Shown: positions 20,489-30,507, counted from the stretch's first letter. The stretch is 64,000 nt of DNA from Enterococcus innesii (GCA_018982785.1 JAHHEN010000002.1:191001-255000), one strand, 5' to 3'. Notes: generated by a model not told the origin, from the letters alone. Numbers and translations are program-made.

Positions 20489-20768
20489 GAATCACTGCGA
20501 CTGGGCGGCGCAAGCCGCTCAGAGCAGATGATGAATAGTACTAGGCGAGAGCAGCGAGCGTAGTGACCAAGCAGCGGAATCACTGCGACTGAGCGGCGTA
20601 AGTCGCACAGAGCAGATGATGAAACCTACTAGGCGAGAGCAGCGAGCGTAGTGACCAAGCAGCGGAATCACTGCGACTGGGCGGCGTAAGTCGCACAGAG
20701 CAGATGATGAAACCTACTAGGCGAGGAAAACGAGCGTAGTGACCAAGCAGCGGAATCACTGCGATTGC
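20489..20768 (+). repeat. Tandem repeat array A, three 88-bp units plus a partial fourth
   Basis: Units start with GAATCACTGCGACTG at 20489, 20577 and 20665, exactly 88 bp apart; a fourth start at 20753 diverges after about 13 bases. Each unit has a hairpin with 9-bp arms (for example CTGGGCGGC GCAA GCCGCTCAG) and GNRA-like loops, then CAGATGATGA, then TACTA ... TAGTG arms around GGCGAGAGCAGCGAGCG. Arm bases change between units in a compensatory way and one internal purine mismatch is kept. No coding potential on the + strand. The same family is at 57668-58064. See findings. Confidence 0.9.
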
Positions 20769-20907
20769 ATTGTCGGCTAAAACAGCTGATGCAGTCTGAC
20801 AGGTGATCTCGAGCCATCTAAAAAATGAAACACCGAAAGAGCGGCCTTTTGACTGGTGAATCAAAAAGCGCAGCTAAAAAGAATTTTGGGTCCTTGTAAG
20901 CAGCATC

Positions 20908-20964
20908 CTACTAACCAAATGAAAGCAGCGGAACGACATTCCGATTTTTTCATTTGTTTAGTAG
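20908..20964 (+). promoter_or_regulatory. pnp leader stem-loop
   Basis: CTACTAACCAAATGAAA (20908-20924) pairs with 20948-20964 at 16 of 17 positions. Inside it CGGAA/TTCCG (20929-20943) is followed by ATTTTTT, which alone would be terminator-like. The long hairpin ends 35 bases before the pnp start and could be an RNase processing or autoregulation site, as known for pnp leaders in other bacteria; here inferred. Confidence 0.6.
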
Positions 20965-20998
20965 TGACTTGCTGGGATCCGATGAAAAGGAGCAGAAC

Positions 20999-23115
20999 AT
21001 GACAGAAAAACAAGTATTCAAAACCACTTGGGGCGGCCGCCCATTAGAAGTAGAAGTTGGCCAATTAGCCAAACAAGCAAACGGAGCTGTATTGGTTCGT
21101 TATGGCGATACGGTTGTCCTAAGTGCAGCGGTTGCATCTAAGGAAGCAAAAGATACCGACTTTTTCCCATTAACAATCAATTACGAAGAAAAAATGTATG
21201 CCGTAGGGAAAGTACCTGGTGGCTTTATCAAACGGGAAGGACGCCCAAGTACGGAAGCAACCTTGACTGCCCGCTTGATCGACCGTCCGATCCGTCCAAT
21301 GTTTGCGGAAGGTTTCCGTAACGAAGTACAAGTAACAAACATCGTAATGAGTGTTGAACAAGATTGTACGCCAGCAATGGCGGCAATGTTAGGTTCTTCT
21401 TTAGCATTGTCTATTTCAGATATCCCGTTTGACGGACCGATCGCTGGTGTTGATGTTGGTCGGGTCAATGGCGAGTATGTCTTGAATCCAACAGTAGAAC
21501 AAGCAGAACAAACTGATATCGAATTGACAGTAGCTGGAACGAAAAAAGCTATCAACATGGTTGAATCAGGAGCAAAGGAAGTTTCTGAAGAAGACATGTT
21601 AGGTGCGTTATTATTCGGTTTTGATGCTATCAAAGAATTGGTTGCCTTCCAAGAAGAAGTTGTCGCAGCTGTGGGCAAACCAAAAATGGAAGTCAAATTG
21701 TTACAAGTAGATGCTGACTTGAAAAAGAAATTTTCGACGGCTACTACCAAACAATGAAAACTGCTGTTATGACGGAAGAAAAATTGGCTCGTGAAGACGA
21801 GATCGATAAAGTCAAAGACACAGTGAAAGAAGTATATGCAGAAAAATTTGCTGGACATGAAGAGGAAGCACAATTCTTGAAAGAAGTGAAACAAATCGCA
21901 GAAGATCTTGAAAAAGATGTGGTTCGCGAATTGATCACCATCGACAAGATTCGTCCGGATGGCCGTCAATTAGACGAAATCCGTCCATTGGCATCAGAAG
22001 TTGGCTTATTGCCACGTGTTCATGGTTCTGGTCTATTTACTCGGGGACAAACTCAAGCATTGTCTGCTTGTACGTTGGCACCTTTAGGTGAACACCAAAT
22101 CATTGATGGATTAGGGGTTGAAGAATCAAAACGATTCATCCACCATTACAACTTCCCTCAATTTTCTGTTGGTTCGACTGGTCGTGCTGGCTCACCAGGG
22201 CGTCGTGAAATCGGTCATGGTGCATTAGGCGAACGTGCCTTAGCACAAGTGATTCCTGATGAAACAGACTTCCCTTACACAATCCGTCTCGTTGCAGAAG
22301 TATTAGAATCAAATGGTTCTTCTTCTCAAGCAAGTATTTGTGCAGGAACCTTAGCATTGATGGATGCAGGGGTGCCAATCAAAGCACCAGTTGCAGGTAT
22401 CGCAATGGGACTTGTATCTGATGGTGAAAACTACACGATCTTAACTGATATCCAAGGCTTAGAAGATCACCTTGGCGATATGGACTTTAAAGTTGCTGGA
22501 ACCAAAGATGGGATCACTGCGTTACAAATGGATATCAAGATTCAAGGGATCACTGAACAAATCTTGACAGAAGCATTAGATCAAGCGAAAAAAGCGCGGA
22601 TGGAAATCTTAAATGAATTGACATCAACATTGGCTGCTCCTCGTGAAGAGTTAAGCCAATACGCACCGAAGATCGAAATGATCCAAATCGATCCTGCGAA
22701 GATCAAAGATGTAATCGGTAAAGGCGGCGACACCATCAATGGCATCATTGATGAAACTGGCGTGAAAATCGATATCGATCAAGACGGAAAAGTTTCGATT
22801 GCTTCTGCTGATGCAGAAATGATCCAAAAAGCCATCAAGATCATTGAAGAATTGACGAAAGAAGTAAAAGTTGGCGAAGTGTACCTTGGGAAAGTTGTCC
22901 GTATTGAAAAATTCGGTGCGTTTGTCAACTTGATCAAAGGCAAAGACGGCTTAGTTCATATTTCACAACTTGCGAACGAACGGGTCAACAAAGTGGAAGA
23001 CGTTGTCAAAGAAGGCGACGAAATCTTAGTGAAGGTTACAGAAATCGACAAACAAGGTCGTGTGAACCTTTCAAGAAAAGCACTATTGAACGAAGACAAA
23101 GCAGAGAAAAAATAA
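20999..23115 (+). CDS. pnp: Polyribonucleotide nucleotidyltransferase (PNPase), frameshifted
   Basis: 3'-5' phosphorolytic exoribonuclease of the RNA degradosome, about 706 residues when repaired. Two RNase PH domains, the linking helical domain, KH ([12 protein letters not shown]) and S1 ([20 protein letters not shown]) domains are all visible in order. The frame breaks at the five-A run 21722-21726; one more A reads [16 protein letters not shown], as expected for PNPase. ATG 20999 has AAAGGAG upstream. A real break of pnp with both halves so well conserved is unlikely; I treat it as a sequence error. Confidence 0.93.
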
Positions 23116-23135
23116 GCTGCTACTTCTAAATCATA

Positions 23136-23170
23136 AGCAAAGTCTAGGAAACTGGACTTTGCTTTTTTTG
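23136..23170 (+). terminator. pnp intrinsic terminator
   Basis: AGCAAAGTC and GACTTTGCT form a 9-bp stem with a 10-base loop, followed by seven or more T. Confidence 0.92.
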
Positions 23171-23213
23171 TGTCTAAGTGGCAGCTCTTCAAGAGGGTCT
23201 TACTTGACAGGAG

Positions 23214-23249
23214 TTATTTTTTGCGTTACCGCGAAAAATAAGAGATAAT
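23214..23249 (+). promoter_or_regulatory. Promoter with overlapping palindromic operator, beta-glucoside operon
   Basis: TTGCGT (23221-23226) and GATAAT (23244-23249) are 17 bases apart. A 12-bp-arm inverted repeat, TTATTTTTTGCG TTAC CGCGAAAAATAA (23214-23241), covers the -35 box and spacer, as expected for a repressor operator. An unrelated TTGACA lies at 23204-23209. No regulator gene is adjacent, so the cognate factor is unknown. Confidence 0.6.
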
Positions 23250-23325
23250 TCAGAATATTGTCTTTGCTATGCAAGCAATAATTCTAAGATGTCAAACACA
23301 TCTTATTTAGGATAAGGAGTACGAT

Positions 23326-24726
23326 ATGAAACAAACATTTCCAACTAATTTTTTATGGGGAGCATCGATTTCCGCTCACCAAACCGAAGGGGCGTATCAA
23401 ACCGACGGCAAGGGGCTGAGTGTCCAAGATACTCGTCCAAGAGACAACCACAAGATCGCGGATTTTACTGTGGCTGTCGACCATTACCACCAGTACAAAG
23501 AGGATATCGCCTTGTTAGCAGAAATGGGGATCAAAATTTTCCGTTTTTCGATCGCTTGGTCGCGAATTTTTCCAGAAGGGCGCGGTACTATTAATCAAAA
23601 AGGCTTGGATCATTACAGCGATGTCATTGATGAATTGCTGAAACACGGCATTCAGCCCTTTGTAACGTTGAACCATTTTGACTTGCCGCAAGCATTGGAA
23701 GACGAAGGCGGCTGGACAAAACGCAGCACCGTTGAGGCATTTGCCGCATACGCCAAAACGCTGTTTACAGCCTATGGGGATCGAGTGACGCACTGGCTGA
23801 CGATCAATGAACCAAATATCATGCTGTTGGTGGATCAAAAAATATTAGGGAAAAAGATTCCATTATCAGAAAAATACCAGCAATTTCATCACCTGATGAT
23901 CGCTGAAAAATATGCTTTCGAAGCGTGTCATGAAATCATACCGAATGGCAAAATCGGACCGGTGCCGAATATTTCGTTGGTCTATGCGGCGACTAGTCGA
24001 CCAGAAGACAACCAAGCAGCGCTGTATTTCAACAGTGTCCGGAACTGGGCGTACCTTGATTTCGCCTGCTTCGGTCGTTACAATACGGTCTTTCAAGATT
24101 ATTTGAACCAAAACGGCCTCACGATTGACATTGGTCCGGAAGATGAGGTGTTGATGAAACGGGCGCTGCCTGACTTTGTCGCAATGAACTTCTACACCAC
24201 GGTGACAGTGGAGCAGCCGACGGAAGCTGGGGACATGAAAAACGGCATCAGTGATCAGCAAAGTGAAGACATTATGGAGCGTGGTTTTTACAAAGGGTTC
24301 ACCAATACGTTCTTGAAGAAAAATGCCTTCAATTGGACCATCGATCCCTTGGGACTGAAAACGACGTTGCAAACACTTTATGATCGTTACCACTTGCCGA
24401 TCATCATTACTGAAAACGGCTTAGGGGCCGAAGACCATCTAGAAGCAGATGGCACGGTTCATGATCCGTACCGTATCGATTATTTGTCGCAGCATATCAA
24501 TCAATGCTTAGCCGCGATCAATGCTGGGGTGGATCTGATCGGATATAGCCCGTGGTCTGCCATTGATTTGATCAGTGTGCATGAAGGGATTCGAAAACGG
24601 TATGGTTTTATTTACGTAGATCGCAATGATGCAGAGGAAAAAGAACAAAAACGAGTGAGAAAAGACAGCTTTTATTGGTATCAAAAGCTGATTGAAGAAG
24701 GGGCGATCCCTTCGTTGGAGGAGTAA
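23326..24726 (+). CDS. 6-phospho-beta-glucosidase, GH1
   Basis: 466-residue GH1 enzyme hydrolysing PTS-imported beta-glucoside 6-phosphates. Acid/base Glu in TINEPN (about 162), nucleophile Glu in ITENGLG (about 363). The phosphate-binding signature SVHEGIRKRYGFIYVD has the expected Ser, Lys and Tyr, in contrast to the GH1 of the glycan locus. AAGGAG precedes ATG 23326. It is 2 bases upstream of the EIIC gene, forming a two-gene operon. Confidence 0.93.
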   Translation: MKQTFPTNFLWGASISAHQTEGAYQTDGKGLSVQDTRPRDNHKIADFTVAVDHYHQYKEDIALLAEMGIKIFRFSIAWSRIFPEGRGTINQKGLDHYSDVIDELLKHGIQPFVTLNHFDLPQALEDEGGWTKRSTVEAFAAYAKTLFTAYGDRVTHWLTINEPNIMLLVDQKILGKKIPLSEKYQQFHHLMIAEKYAFEACHEIIPNGKIGPVPNISLVYAATSRPEDNQAALYFNSVRNWAYLDFACFGRYNTVFQDYLNQNGLTIDIGPEDEVLMKRALPDFVAMNFYTTVTVEQPTEAGDMKNGISDQQSEDIMERGFYKGFTNTFLKKNAFNWTIDPLGLKTTLQTLYDRYHLPIIITENGLGAEDHLEADGTVHDPYRIDYLSQHINQCLAAINAGVDLIGYSPWSAIDLISVHEGIRKRYGFIYVDRNDAEEKEQKRVRKDSFYWYQKLIEEGAIPSLEE

Positions 24727-24728
24727 CG

Positions 24729-26069
24729 ATGACAAGTGTTTTTACCTTTTTAGAAACGCGTTTGATGCCGCCTTTGAATAAGTTGGCGAATTTACGCTTT
24801 ATTCGCGCAATCATGCAAGCAGGGATCATTACGGTCCCTTTTACGATCGTCGGATCGATTTTTTTGATCATTAATAATTTACCACAAATCATTCCGCCAC
24901 TGGCTAGCTTTTTCGAACAAACGATTTTACGATTTTCGCCGCTTTATAGTGTCGTAACTACCATGTCTGTCGGTTCGATTGCTGTTTTTTATTGTTTAGC
25001 AACAGGGTATTATTTAACTGAGATTTATCATAAAGAAGAGCATTTGACTATGAGCAGTTTTGTAGGAGCGTTATTAAGTTTGTTTGCCTTTTTAATGACG
25101 ATCATTCAAGTCGATATCACAGATGGTACTGCACAATTGCTACAATCAGAAAGCGAAACCGCCATTGTTTACAATGGGGTCGCTTTAGGCGGTTGGATCA
25201 CTCGCTTCAGTGGAGTAGGGATCTTCATCGGGATTATCACCGCAGTAATTGCTACGTCAGTCTATCGTTTTTGTGTAAAAAGAAAGATCACCATCCAGAT
25301 GCCTGAAGGGGTTCCTGATGGAGTCAGCAAAGCATTTGCGTCATTGATCCCAGCGATTTTGATTGCCTTTTTGATGGTCGTGATCAATGGAGTACTGGCG
25401 GCTTTCCACACGGATCTTCACGGATTGCTATCCAAACCCTTTGAATTCGTGAAAGAGTTGACGGGTTCTTGGTTAGGAATCATCGTGATTATGCTCCTTA
25501 TCCACCTCTTATGGGCAGTGGGGGTTCATGGGACGGCAGTTATTAAAAATAGTTTCATCAATCCCATCCTGTTGGTGGCTCTAACCGAAAATATCGATGG
25601 TGCCAATAATATTTTTGCTGGGGATTTCGTGAACATGTATATTTTTATGGGCGGCGCAGGAAGTACGCTTGGATTGGTTTTATTGATGCTGTTTGTGGCA
25701 AAATCGCAACAACTCAAAGTCTTAGGAAAAGCAGCGATCTTACCGGGGCTTTTTAACATCAACGAACCAGTGATCTTCGGGGCACCGATCGTCTACAATC
25801 CGTATTTGATCATCCCCTTTGTCGTAACCCCTTTGATCAACGTGACGATTGCTTACTTTGCTAGCTCGTTTGGCTTTGTCGATAAAGTCATTACGGGAAT
25901 TCCCTGGATTTCACCAGTCGGAATTGGGGCGTTTTTAGGAACCGGCGGTGATTTCCGAGCCATCCTGATCGCTTTGATTAACTTAGGGGTTTCCATTCTC
26001 TGCTATTATCCATTCTTTAAGATGTACGATGGCAAACTCTACACGGAGCAACTTGCCAATCAAGTATAA
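24729..26069 (+). CDS. PTS EIIC component, lactose/cellobiose family
   Basis: 446-residue membrane permease with about ten hydrophobic segments. The NEP-type substrate motif FNINEPVIFGAPIVYNP (about residues 340-356) and the HGTAVIKN segment are typical of CelB-like EIIC proteins. Neither EIIA nor EIIB is encoded next to it, so it must borrow those from another cellobiose-type system. With the preceding phospho-beta-glucosidase it would import and hydrolyse a beta-glucoside or cello-oligosaccharide. Confidence 0.92.
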   Translation: MTSVFTFLETRLMPPLNKLANLRFIRAIMQAGIITVPFTIVGSIFLIINNLPQIIPPLASFFEQTILRFSPLYSVVTTMSVGSIAVFYCLATGYYLTEIYHKEEHLTMSSFVGALLSLFAFLMTIIQVDITDGTAQLLQSESETAIVYNGVALGGWITRFSGVGIFIGIITAVIATSVYRFCVKRKITIQMPEGVPDGVSKAFASLIPAILIAFLMVVINGVLAAFHTDLHGLLSKPFEFVKELTGSWLGIIVIMLLIHLLWAVGVHGTAVIKNSFINPILLVALTENIDGANNIFAGDFVNMYIFMGGAGSTLGLVLLMLFVAKSQQLKVLGKAAILPGLFNINEPVIFGAPIVYNPYLIIPFVVTPLINVTIAYFASSFGFVDKVITGIPWISPVGIGAFLGTGGDFRAILIALINLGVSILCYYPFFKMYDGKLYTEQLANQV

Positions 26070-26089
26070 GTAGAAAAAATACAGTAAAA

Positions 26090-26137
26090 ACGCCCATTGT
26101 TGGACTTCTAGTGAAGTGCCAACAATGGGCGTCTTTG
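26090..26137. terminator. Intrinsic terminator between convergent genes
   Basis: A perfect 14-bp stem (ACGCCCATTGTTGG and complement) with a 15-base loop. Flanking T/A runs are modest on both sides; it can serve EIIC and the P1B ATPase gene. Confidence 0.85.
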
Positions 26138-26153
26138 CTAGTGCAAATAGTGG

Positions 26154-28075
26154 TCACGTATGCAAAGACTGTTGATACAAGACACAATCATCGCAATCTT
26201 TGTGGGTTGGTTTGGCTTGCTGGGGTGTTTCTTTGTGTAATGGCAAAAGCATACGCAACCCGTTTAAGATAACTAAGATCGTGCTTCCTTCATGACCCAC
26301 GACCCCTAGAGGTAGCGTGAGAAATTCAAGGAAGTTTGAAGCGATCAGCAACAAGATGACACTGATAGAAAAGACGATGTTTTGTTTGATAATCCGCTGT
26401 AATTTCTTAGCCAAACGGTGACTGTCGACCAAACGCAGCAAATCATTTTTCATCAAGACGATGTCCGCCACATCCATTGCGACATCTGTTCCTTCGCCCA
26501 TCGCGATCCCTACACTTGCGGTCGCCAAGGCTGGAGCATCATTGATCCCATCACCGACCATCGCATTGATTTGGTAGGTTTCTTTCATTACTTTGATCCG
26601 AGTGGTTTTCTCATCAGGCAGACAATCACTTTCGTAGTCAGACAAGCCGATTTCTGCGGCGATCACTTTGGCAGTACCTAAATGATCACCCGTCAGCATC
26701 GTCGTGTGAATTCCTTGCTTATTGAAGTAGGCAAGACTCTCACGAGCTTCAGGACGGGGCTGATCCAATAGTGCTAAATACCCTGCTAATACACGGTCAC
26801 GATTGATATAAATCAAGGTTTTACCGGCTGCTTTCAATTCTTGAATGCGGGTTTGCTCACTGACAGCAACAGAGGTTAGATCGACTTCTTTTCCAATCGT
26901 CCAATGGGCAGCTTGGTAAGTGGTGGCTAGACCGACGCCCGCTTGTTCTTCCACTGCTAATTCCAATGGTCTTTCATCGTGGAAATACGCCAAGATCGCT
27001 TCAGCCAATGGGTGATTTGATTGTTTTTCCATCCCAACAATCAGTTGGGGGATAAAGGGTTCATCCAGCAACAGATGAACATCAGTGACAGCAGGTTTGC
27101 CGCGAGTCAGCGTTCCGGTTTTGTCAAAAGCGATCGCTTTGACATTGGCAAAGGCATCCAAGGCTTGTCCGCCTTTGCATAAAACGCCTAAACGAGCAGC
27201 GTGAGAAATGGCTGCTAACGTCGCAGGAGTAGCAGAGGCGACTAAGGCACAAGGGGATGCCACTACTAGTAAGACCATGCCACGATAAAAACTTTCTTGG
27301 AACCCCCAATTCGTGAAAAACGTACACAAAACGATCATTAGTGGGACGGCGATCAAGACGATCGGCACATAGATCCGTTCGATTTTTTCAATCAGGGTCG
27401 CCGTTTGACTTGGCATTTGCTGTGCTTCTTCCACCAATTGAATGATTTTTGCAAAGCGGGTGTTTTCACTCGTTTGAGTAACTTCAATGTACAATGGCTG
27501 TCCGAGGTTGATGGTTCCCCCAAAGACTTCACTGCCTAAACGTTTCTCGACAGGAATGGATTCGCCACTGATAGCCGCCTCATCGACGCTGCTGTTTCCT
27601 TGGATCACGATACCGTCGATTGGGATCGCACTGCCTTTTGCCACCATAATCGTATCTTTTAACTGAAGAGCTTCGACTGGTACTTCGACGAGCTCCCCAG
27701 ATTCAATCATTTTTAAGGCAGTCGTTGGTTGCAGTGCCATTAATGAACTAATTTCTCGCGTACTTTTGTTGGTCGTATATTCCTCAAGGGCACCGCTCAA
27801 ACAAAAGATAAAGGTCAGCATCGCCCCTTCAAACCAATGACCAATGATACAGGCACCAATGGCGGCTAACGCCATCAGTAGATCGACGTTCAACCGTTTG
27901 TCGTGCACCAATTCTTGCGTGCCTTCCCAGGTTTGTTTCCAACCCCGGCAAGTATCGCTAACAAGTAGGGGACAAAGCTATAAGGAATGGAAAAAGATGC
28001 CATAAGAAAGCCAGTTGCCATCAATAGCAAACAAGCGATCGTTGAAAAAACAGCCGACGATTCGGATTTACTCAT
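26154..28075 (-). CDS. P1B-type metal-exporting ATPase (PfeT/ZosA-like), frameshifted
   Basis: About 640 residues when repaired. It has the phosphorylation motif DKTGTLT, the hinge GDGINDAPALA and the membrane motif SPCALV, which is that of P1B-4 pumps (Fe2+, Co2+ or Zn2+) rather than CPC copper pumps. No N-terminal CxxC metal domain; the C-terminus carries DCDDC. The start is ATG 28075 with AAGGAGG before it. The frame breaks at the C run 27943-27946; adding one base reads LAGGWKQTWEGTQEL. A Fur-like box overlaps the promoter, so iron efflux is the best guess. Break probably a sequence error. Confidence 0.88.
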
Positions 28076-28207
28076 AAGAAACGCCTCCTTTTGAATGTAG
28101 TCTAGGAATGAAAAAACCGATCCTTTTCTCAAGAAACAATCGATTGTTCCTCCCTCAACTTGAGCATAGCACATTCGAAAACAAGATGGTAAAAAAACAA
28201 CGTACCT

Positions 28208-28263
28208 GATAATGAAAGTGATTATCAAGTAGCGATTAAATAACATTTGTGTCCGGATTGCAA
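28208..28263 (-). promoter_or_regulatory. Promoter and Fur/PerR-like box of the metal ATPase gene
   Basis: On the - strand TTGCAA (28263-28258) and TTTAAT (28240-28235) are 17 bases apart. Just downstream, GATAATGAAAGTGATTATC (28208-28226) matches the 19-bp Fur box consensus at 16 positions and is a 7-7-7 palindrome (TGATAAT/ATTATCA). Its place at the expected start of transcription suits a repressor. Confidence 0.75.
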
Positions 28264-28300
28264 ATAGAAAATCCGTTATTATAGAAAAATAAACACAAAA

Positions 28301-28338
28301 AAAGCAGTACAATAAAAAACGAATTGTACTGCTTTTGC
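28301..28338 (-). terminator. Intrinsic terminator of the mevalonate operon
   Basis: AAAGCAGTACAAT and its perfect complement form a 13-bp stem; on the - strand it is followed by seven T. Confidence 0.92.
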
Positions 28339-28370
28339 TTGTTCGATGAAGCCGTCAGCGACTGGATCGC

Positions 28371-29411
28371 TTAACGCAAACTATACTTTGCTAAGGGAAT
28401 CTGACGTGCTTCACACCACTCTTTGACAGCGCCAGAAAAAATCAGCTGGACCTTGGTGAGGTCTTTGGTACTTGTCTGTCCTGCCATAGTGTAGAGCAGC
28501 TGTAGCTGTTCCTTCCATGATTGTAAGGTGGCGATGGTCTCTTCTTTGCCTTTTGACAAAAGCAGCACGAGGATCGTGGCGGATAGTCCTACGCTATCCG
28601 CACCAAGGCAAAGCGCTTTGAAGATATCGTAAGCATCCCGAACCCCGCCTGACGCGATGCGGGTAAAGGGCTGTTGGATCTCGTTTGCTTCCAGCAAGGA
28701 AATCACGGTGGATTGGCCGAAGGTATCTAAATACGCCAATTCACGTTTTTTCCGGCGAGCATTTTCGATTTGAGTAAAACTTGTGCCGCCGCTGCCAGCA
28801 ACATCAATGGTTTGTACGCCAATCGCCAGTAACTGCTGAATCGTTTCACGAGACATCCCAAAGCCGACTTCTTTGACGACAACCGGAACGGCAACGGAAG
28901 CAATCGTTTTTTCCAATAAGGATAGCCATTGGCTAAATTGACGATCGCCTTCGGGCATCACTAATTCCTGTGGTGCATTAAGATGAATCTGCAAGGCGTC
29001 GGCGCCAAACAGTTCTACTGCCCGTTGTGCATTTTCAACGGGACTGCCCGCACCAATATTGGCTAATAAGAAGCCGTCAGGATTGGCTTTGCGGACGATG
29101 CGGAAAGAGTCGGCGACACTTGGGTCTTTTAAGGCAGCCGAAACGGAGCCGGTTGCCATCATCAACTCACAGGCTTGTGCGATCTCTGCTAACTCTTGGT
29201 TGATTTTTAAGGTTTTTTCACTGCCGCCCGTCATGGCATTGATGAAAAAAGGGCTGGAAAATGAGCGATCAAAGACAGTTGTCGCAATCGACACATCAAC
29301 CACATCAATTTGTGGAAATGATTGGTGGACCAAGCGAACTGCATCAAAATCGTTGCTGTGTTCTTTATGGAACGCTTTTGCTAAGGAAACATGTTCATCT
29401 TTTCGATTCAT
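28371..29411 (-). CDS. fni: Isopentenyl-diphosphate delta-isomerase, type 2 (FMN)
   Basis: 346-residue FMN- and NAD(P)H-dependent IPP/DMAPP isomerase. MNRKDEHV start, substrate motif NAMTGG, VVKEVGFGMS and GSGGTS phosphate/flavin-binding segments are visible. ATG 29411 has GGGAGG upstream and overlaps the mvaK2 stop (ATGA), so it is translationally coupled. Last gene of the mevalonate operon. Confidence 0.95.
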   Translation of the reverse strand: MNRKDEHVSLAKAFHKEHSNDFDAVRLVHQSFPQIDVVDVSIATTVFDRSFSSPFFINAMTGGSEKTLKINQELAEIAQACELMMATGSVSAALKDPSVADSFRIVRKANPDGFLLANIGAGSPVENAQRAVELFGADALQIHLNAPQELVMPEGDRQFSQWLSLLEKTIASVAVPVVVKEVGFGMSRETIQQLLAIGVQTIDVAGSGGTSFTQIENARRKKRELAYLDTFGQSTVISLLEANEIQQPFTRIASGGVRDAYDIFKALCLGADSVGLSATILVLLLSKGKEETIATLQSWKEQLQLLYTMAGQTSTKDLTKVQLIFSGAVKEWCEARQIPLAKYSLR

Positions 29412-30490
29412 GATAGGTCCTCCCGGTAATGGTAAACATGCAGCGGCAAGGGGGTGATCTCGGCTTTTTCCCACGCACTCATCAATGGTAAAATACCGGT
29501 TTTCTGGTCAACGATCACGATGCCGCAATCGCCGCCGCCGGCACCGGAAGATTTGGCTGCGCCACAATAATTTTCTGCTAGATCACAAAGCTTTTTAAGT
29601 GCGGGGGTTTCAATCGGTACACCAGTCAGTGCAGACAACTCCCGCAGGAGCTTTCGATTTTCCGTGATCATTTTTTTGATCGTGCGACTGTCTTCATTTA
29701 AGAAGCCGTCGATCAATCGATTGACGCAGTCTTTGCTGGCTGCTAAAAAGGCAGCATAGGCGTTTTCTTTTTCTTCTTTGGATTGATAGACTTGATCCAC
29801 TAAATCAGAAGTAGAGGCAGGAGAGCCTGTCCAACCAATCAGCAGTCGAAGCGATTTCGGAACAGTCAAGGGACGGATCGATAATCCTGGCCAATCGAAA
29901 GCGATCAATTCTGTTAAGGTATGATCTTTTTGTTTGGCTAAGACCCAATCGTGGTCGAAGGTTGAAAAAGCGATCCAGCCGCCATAACAAGAGGCTGCAA
30001 TATCACCGCAAGACCCATTGCCTTGAACAGCGAGATGGGCAAGAGCCGCAATTTTGAATTGGGTCAACCGATCCATTTCCATTTGATAGTACAGATTCAA
30101 TGCTTTGACCGTGGCAACAGTCACGGCGCCGCTGGAACCGAGGCCGTATTTGCGACCATTCGAGTTATCCAGTTCACTGGTCACTTTTAAATCGTAAAAG
30201 GAAAGGGGGATGCCTTTTTCTTGGGCATATTTTTCCGTCAGACGAATGGCTGCCAAAATATAGTGGAACGGGTTATCCCGGTGGTCTAAGACTAATTCGC
30301 CTTTGCGACGCGTCCAGCGAATCGGCAGGTCGCTGTATTGGGCAGACTGGATGCTGCCGTTTTTACGGGCCTCTTCAACAGTGACCGTGATAAATTGGTC
30401 AACGGCAACGATGATTGCAGGATGACCAGGTTCGACAACGGCGTATTCACCAGCAATAAATAGTTTTCCAGGAACGGATAGTTCAATCAT
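29408..30490 (-). CDS. mvaK2: Phosphomevalonate kinase
   Basis: 360-residue GHMP kinase that phosphorylates mevalonate 5-phosphate. N-terminal VPGKLFIAGEYAVV, GHMP motif GLGSSGAVTVA (about 105-115), and C-terminal glycine-rich SSGAGGGDCGI are present. ATG 30490 has AGGAGTG upstream. Between mvaD and this gene lies a triple 11-bp repeat. The neighbours and the ATGA overlap with fni make the assignment firm. Confidence 0.95.
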   Translation of the reverse strand: MIELSVPGKLFIAGEYAVVEPGHPAIIVAVDQFITVTVEEARKNGSIQSAQYSDLPIRWTRRKGELVLDHRDNPFHYILAAIRLTEKYAQEKGIPLSFYDLKVTSELDNSNGRKYGLGSSGAVTVATVKALNLYYQMEMDRLTQFKIAALAHLAVQGNGSCGDIAASCYGGWIAFSTFDHDWVLAKQKDHTLTELIAFDWPGLSIRPLTVPKSLRLLIGWTGSPASTSDLVDQVYQSKEEKENAYAAFLAASKDCVNRLIDGFLNEDSRTIKKMITENRKLLRELSALTGVPIETPALKKLCDLAENYCGAAKSSGAGGGDCGIVIVDQKTGILPLMSAWEKAEITPLPLHVYHYREDLS

Positions 30491-30507
30491 TTCGACACTC
30501 CTAATCG

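Noticed and set aside
20489-20768. CRISPR-like regular repeats
   Set aside because: The 88-bp period is continuous repeat without unique spacers, units are structured throughout, and no cas gene is present.
20580-20864. Leftward open frame of 94 codons across repeat array A
   Set aside because: It is created by the repeat units (period 88 keeps frames open by chance), has no ribosome site and repeats its own sequence.
21181-21969. 262-codon leftward frame opposite pnp
   Set aside because: Antisense shadow of the conserved pnp coding sequence; Ser/Phe-rich composition mirrors the sense codons.
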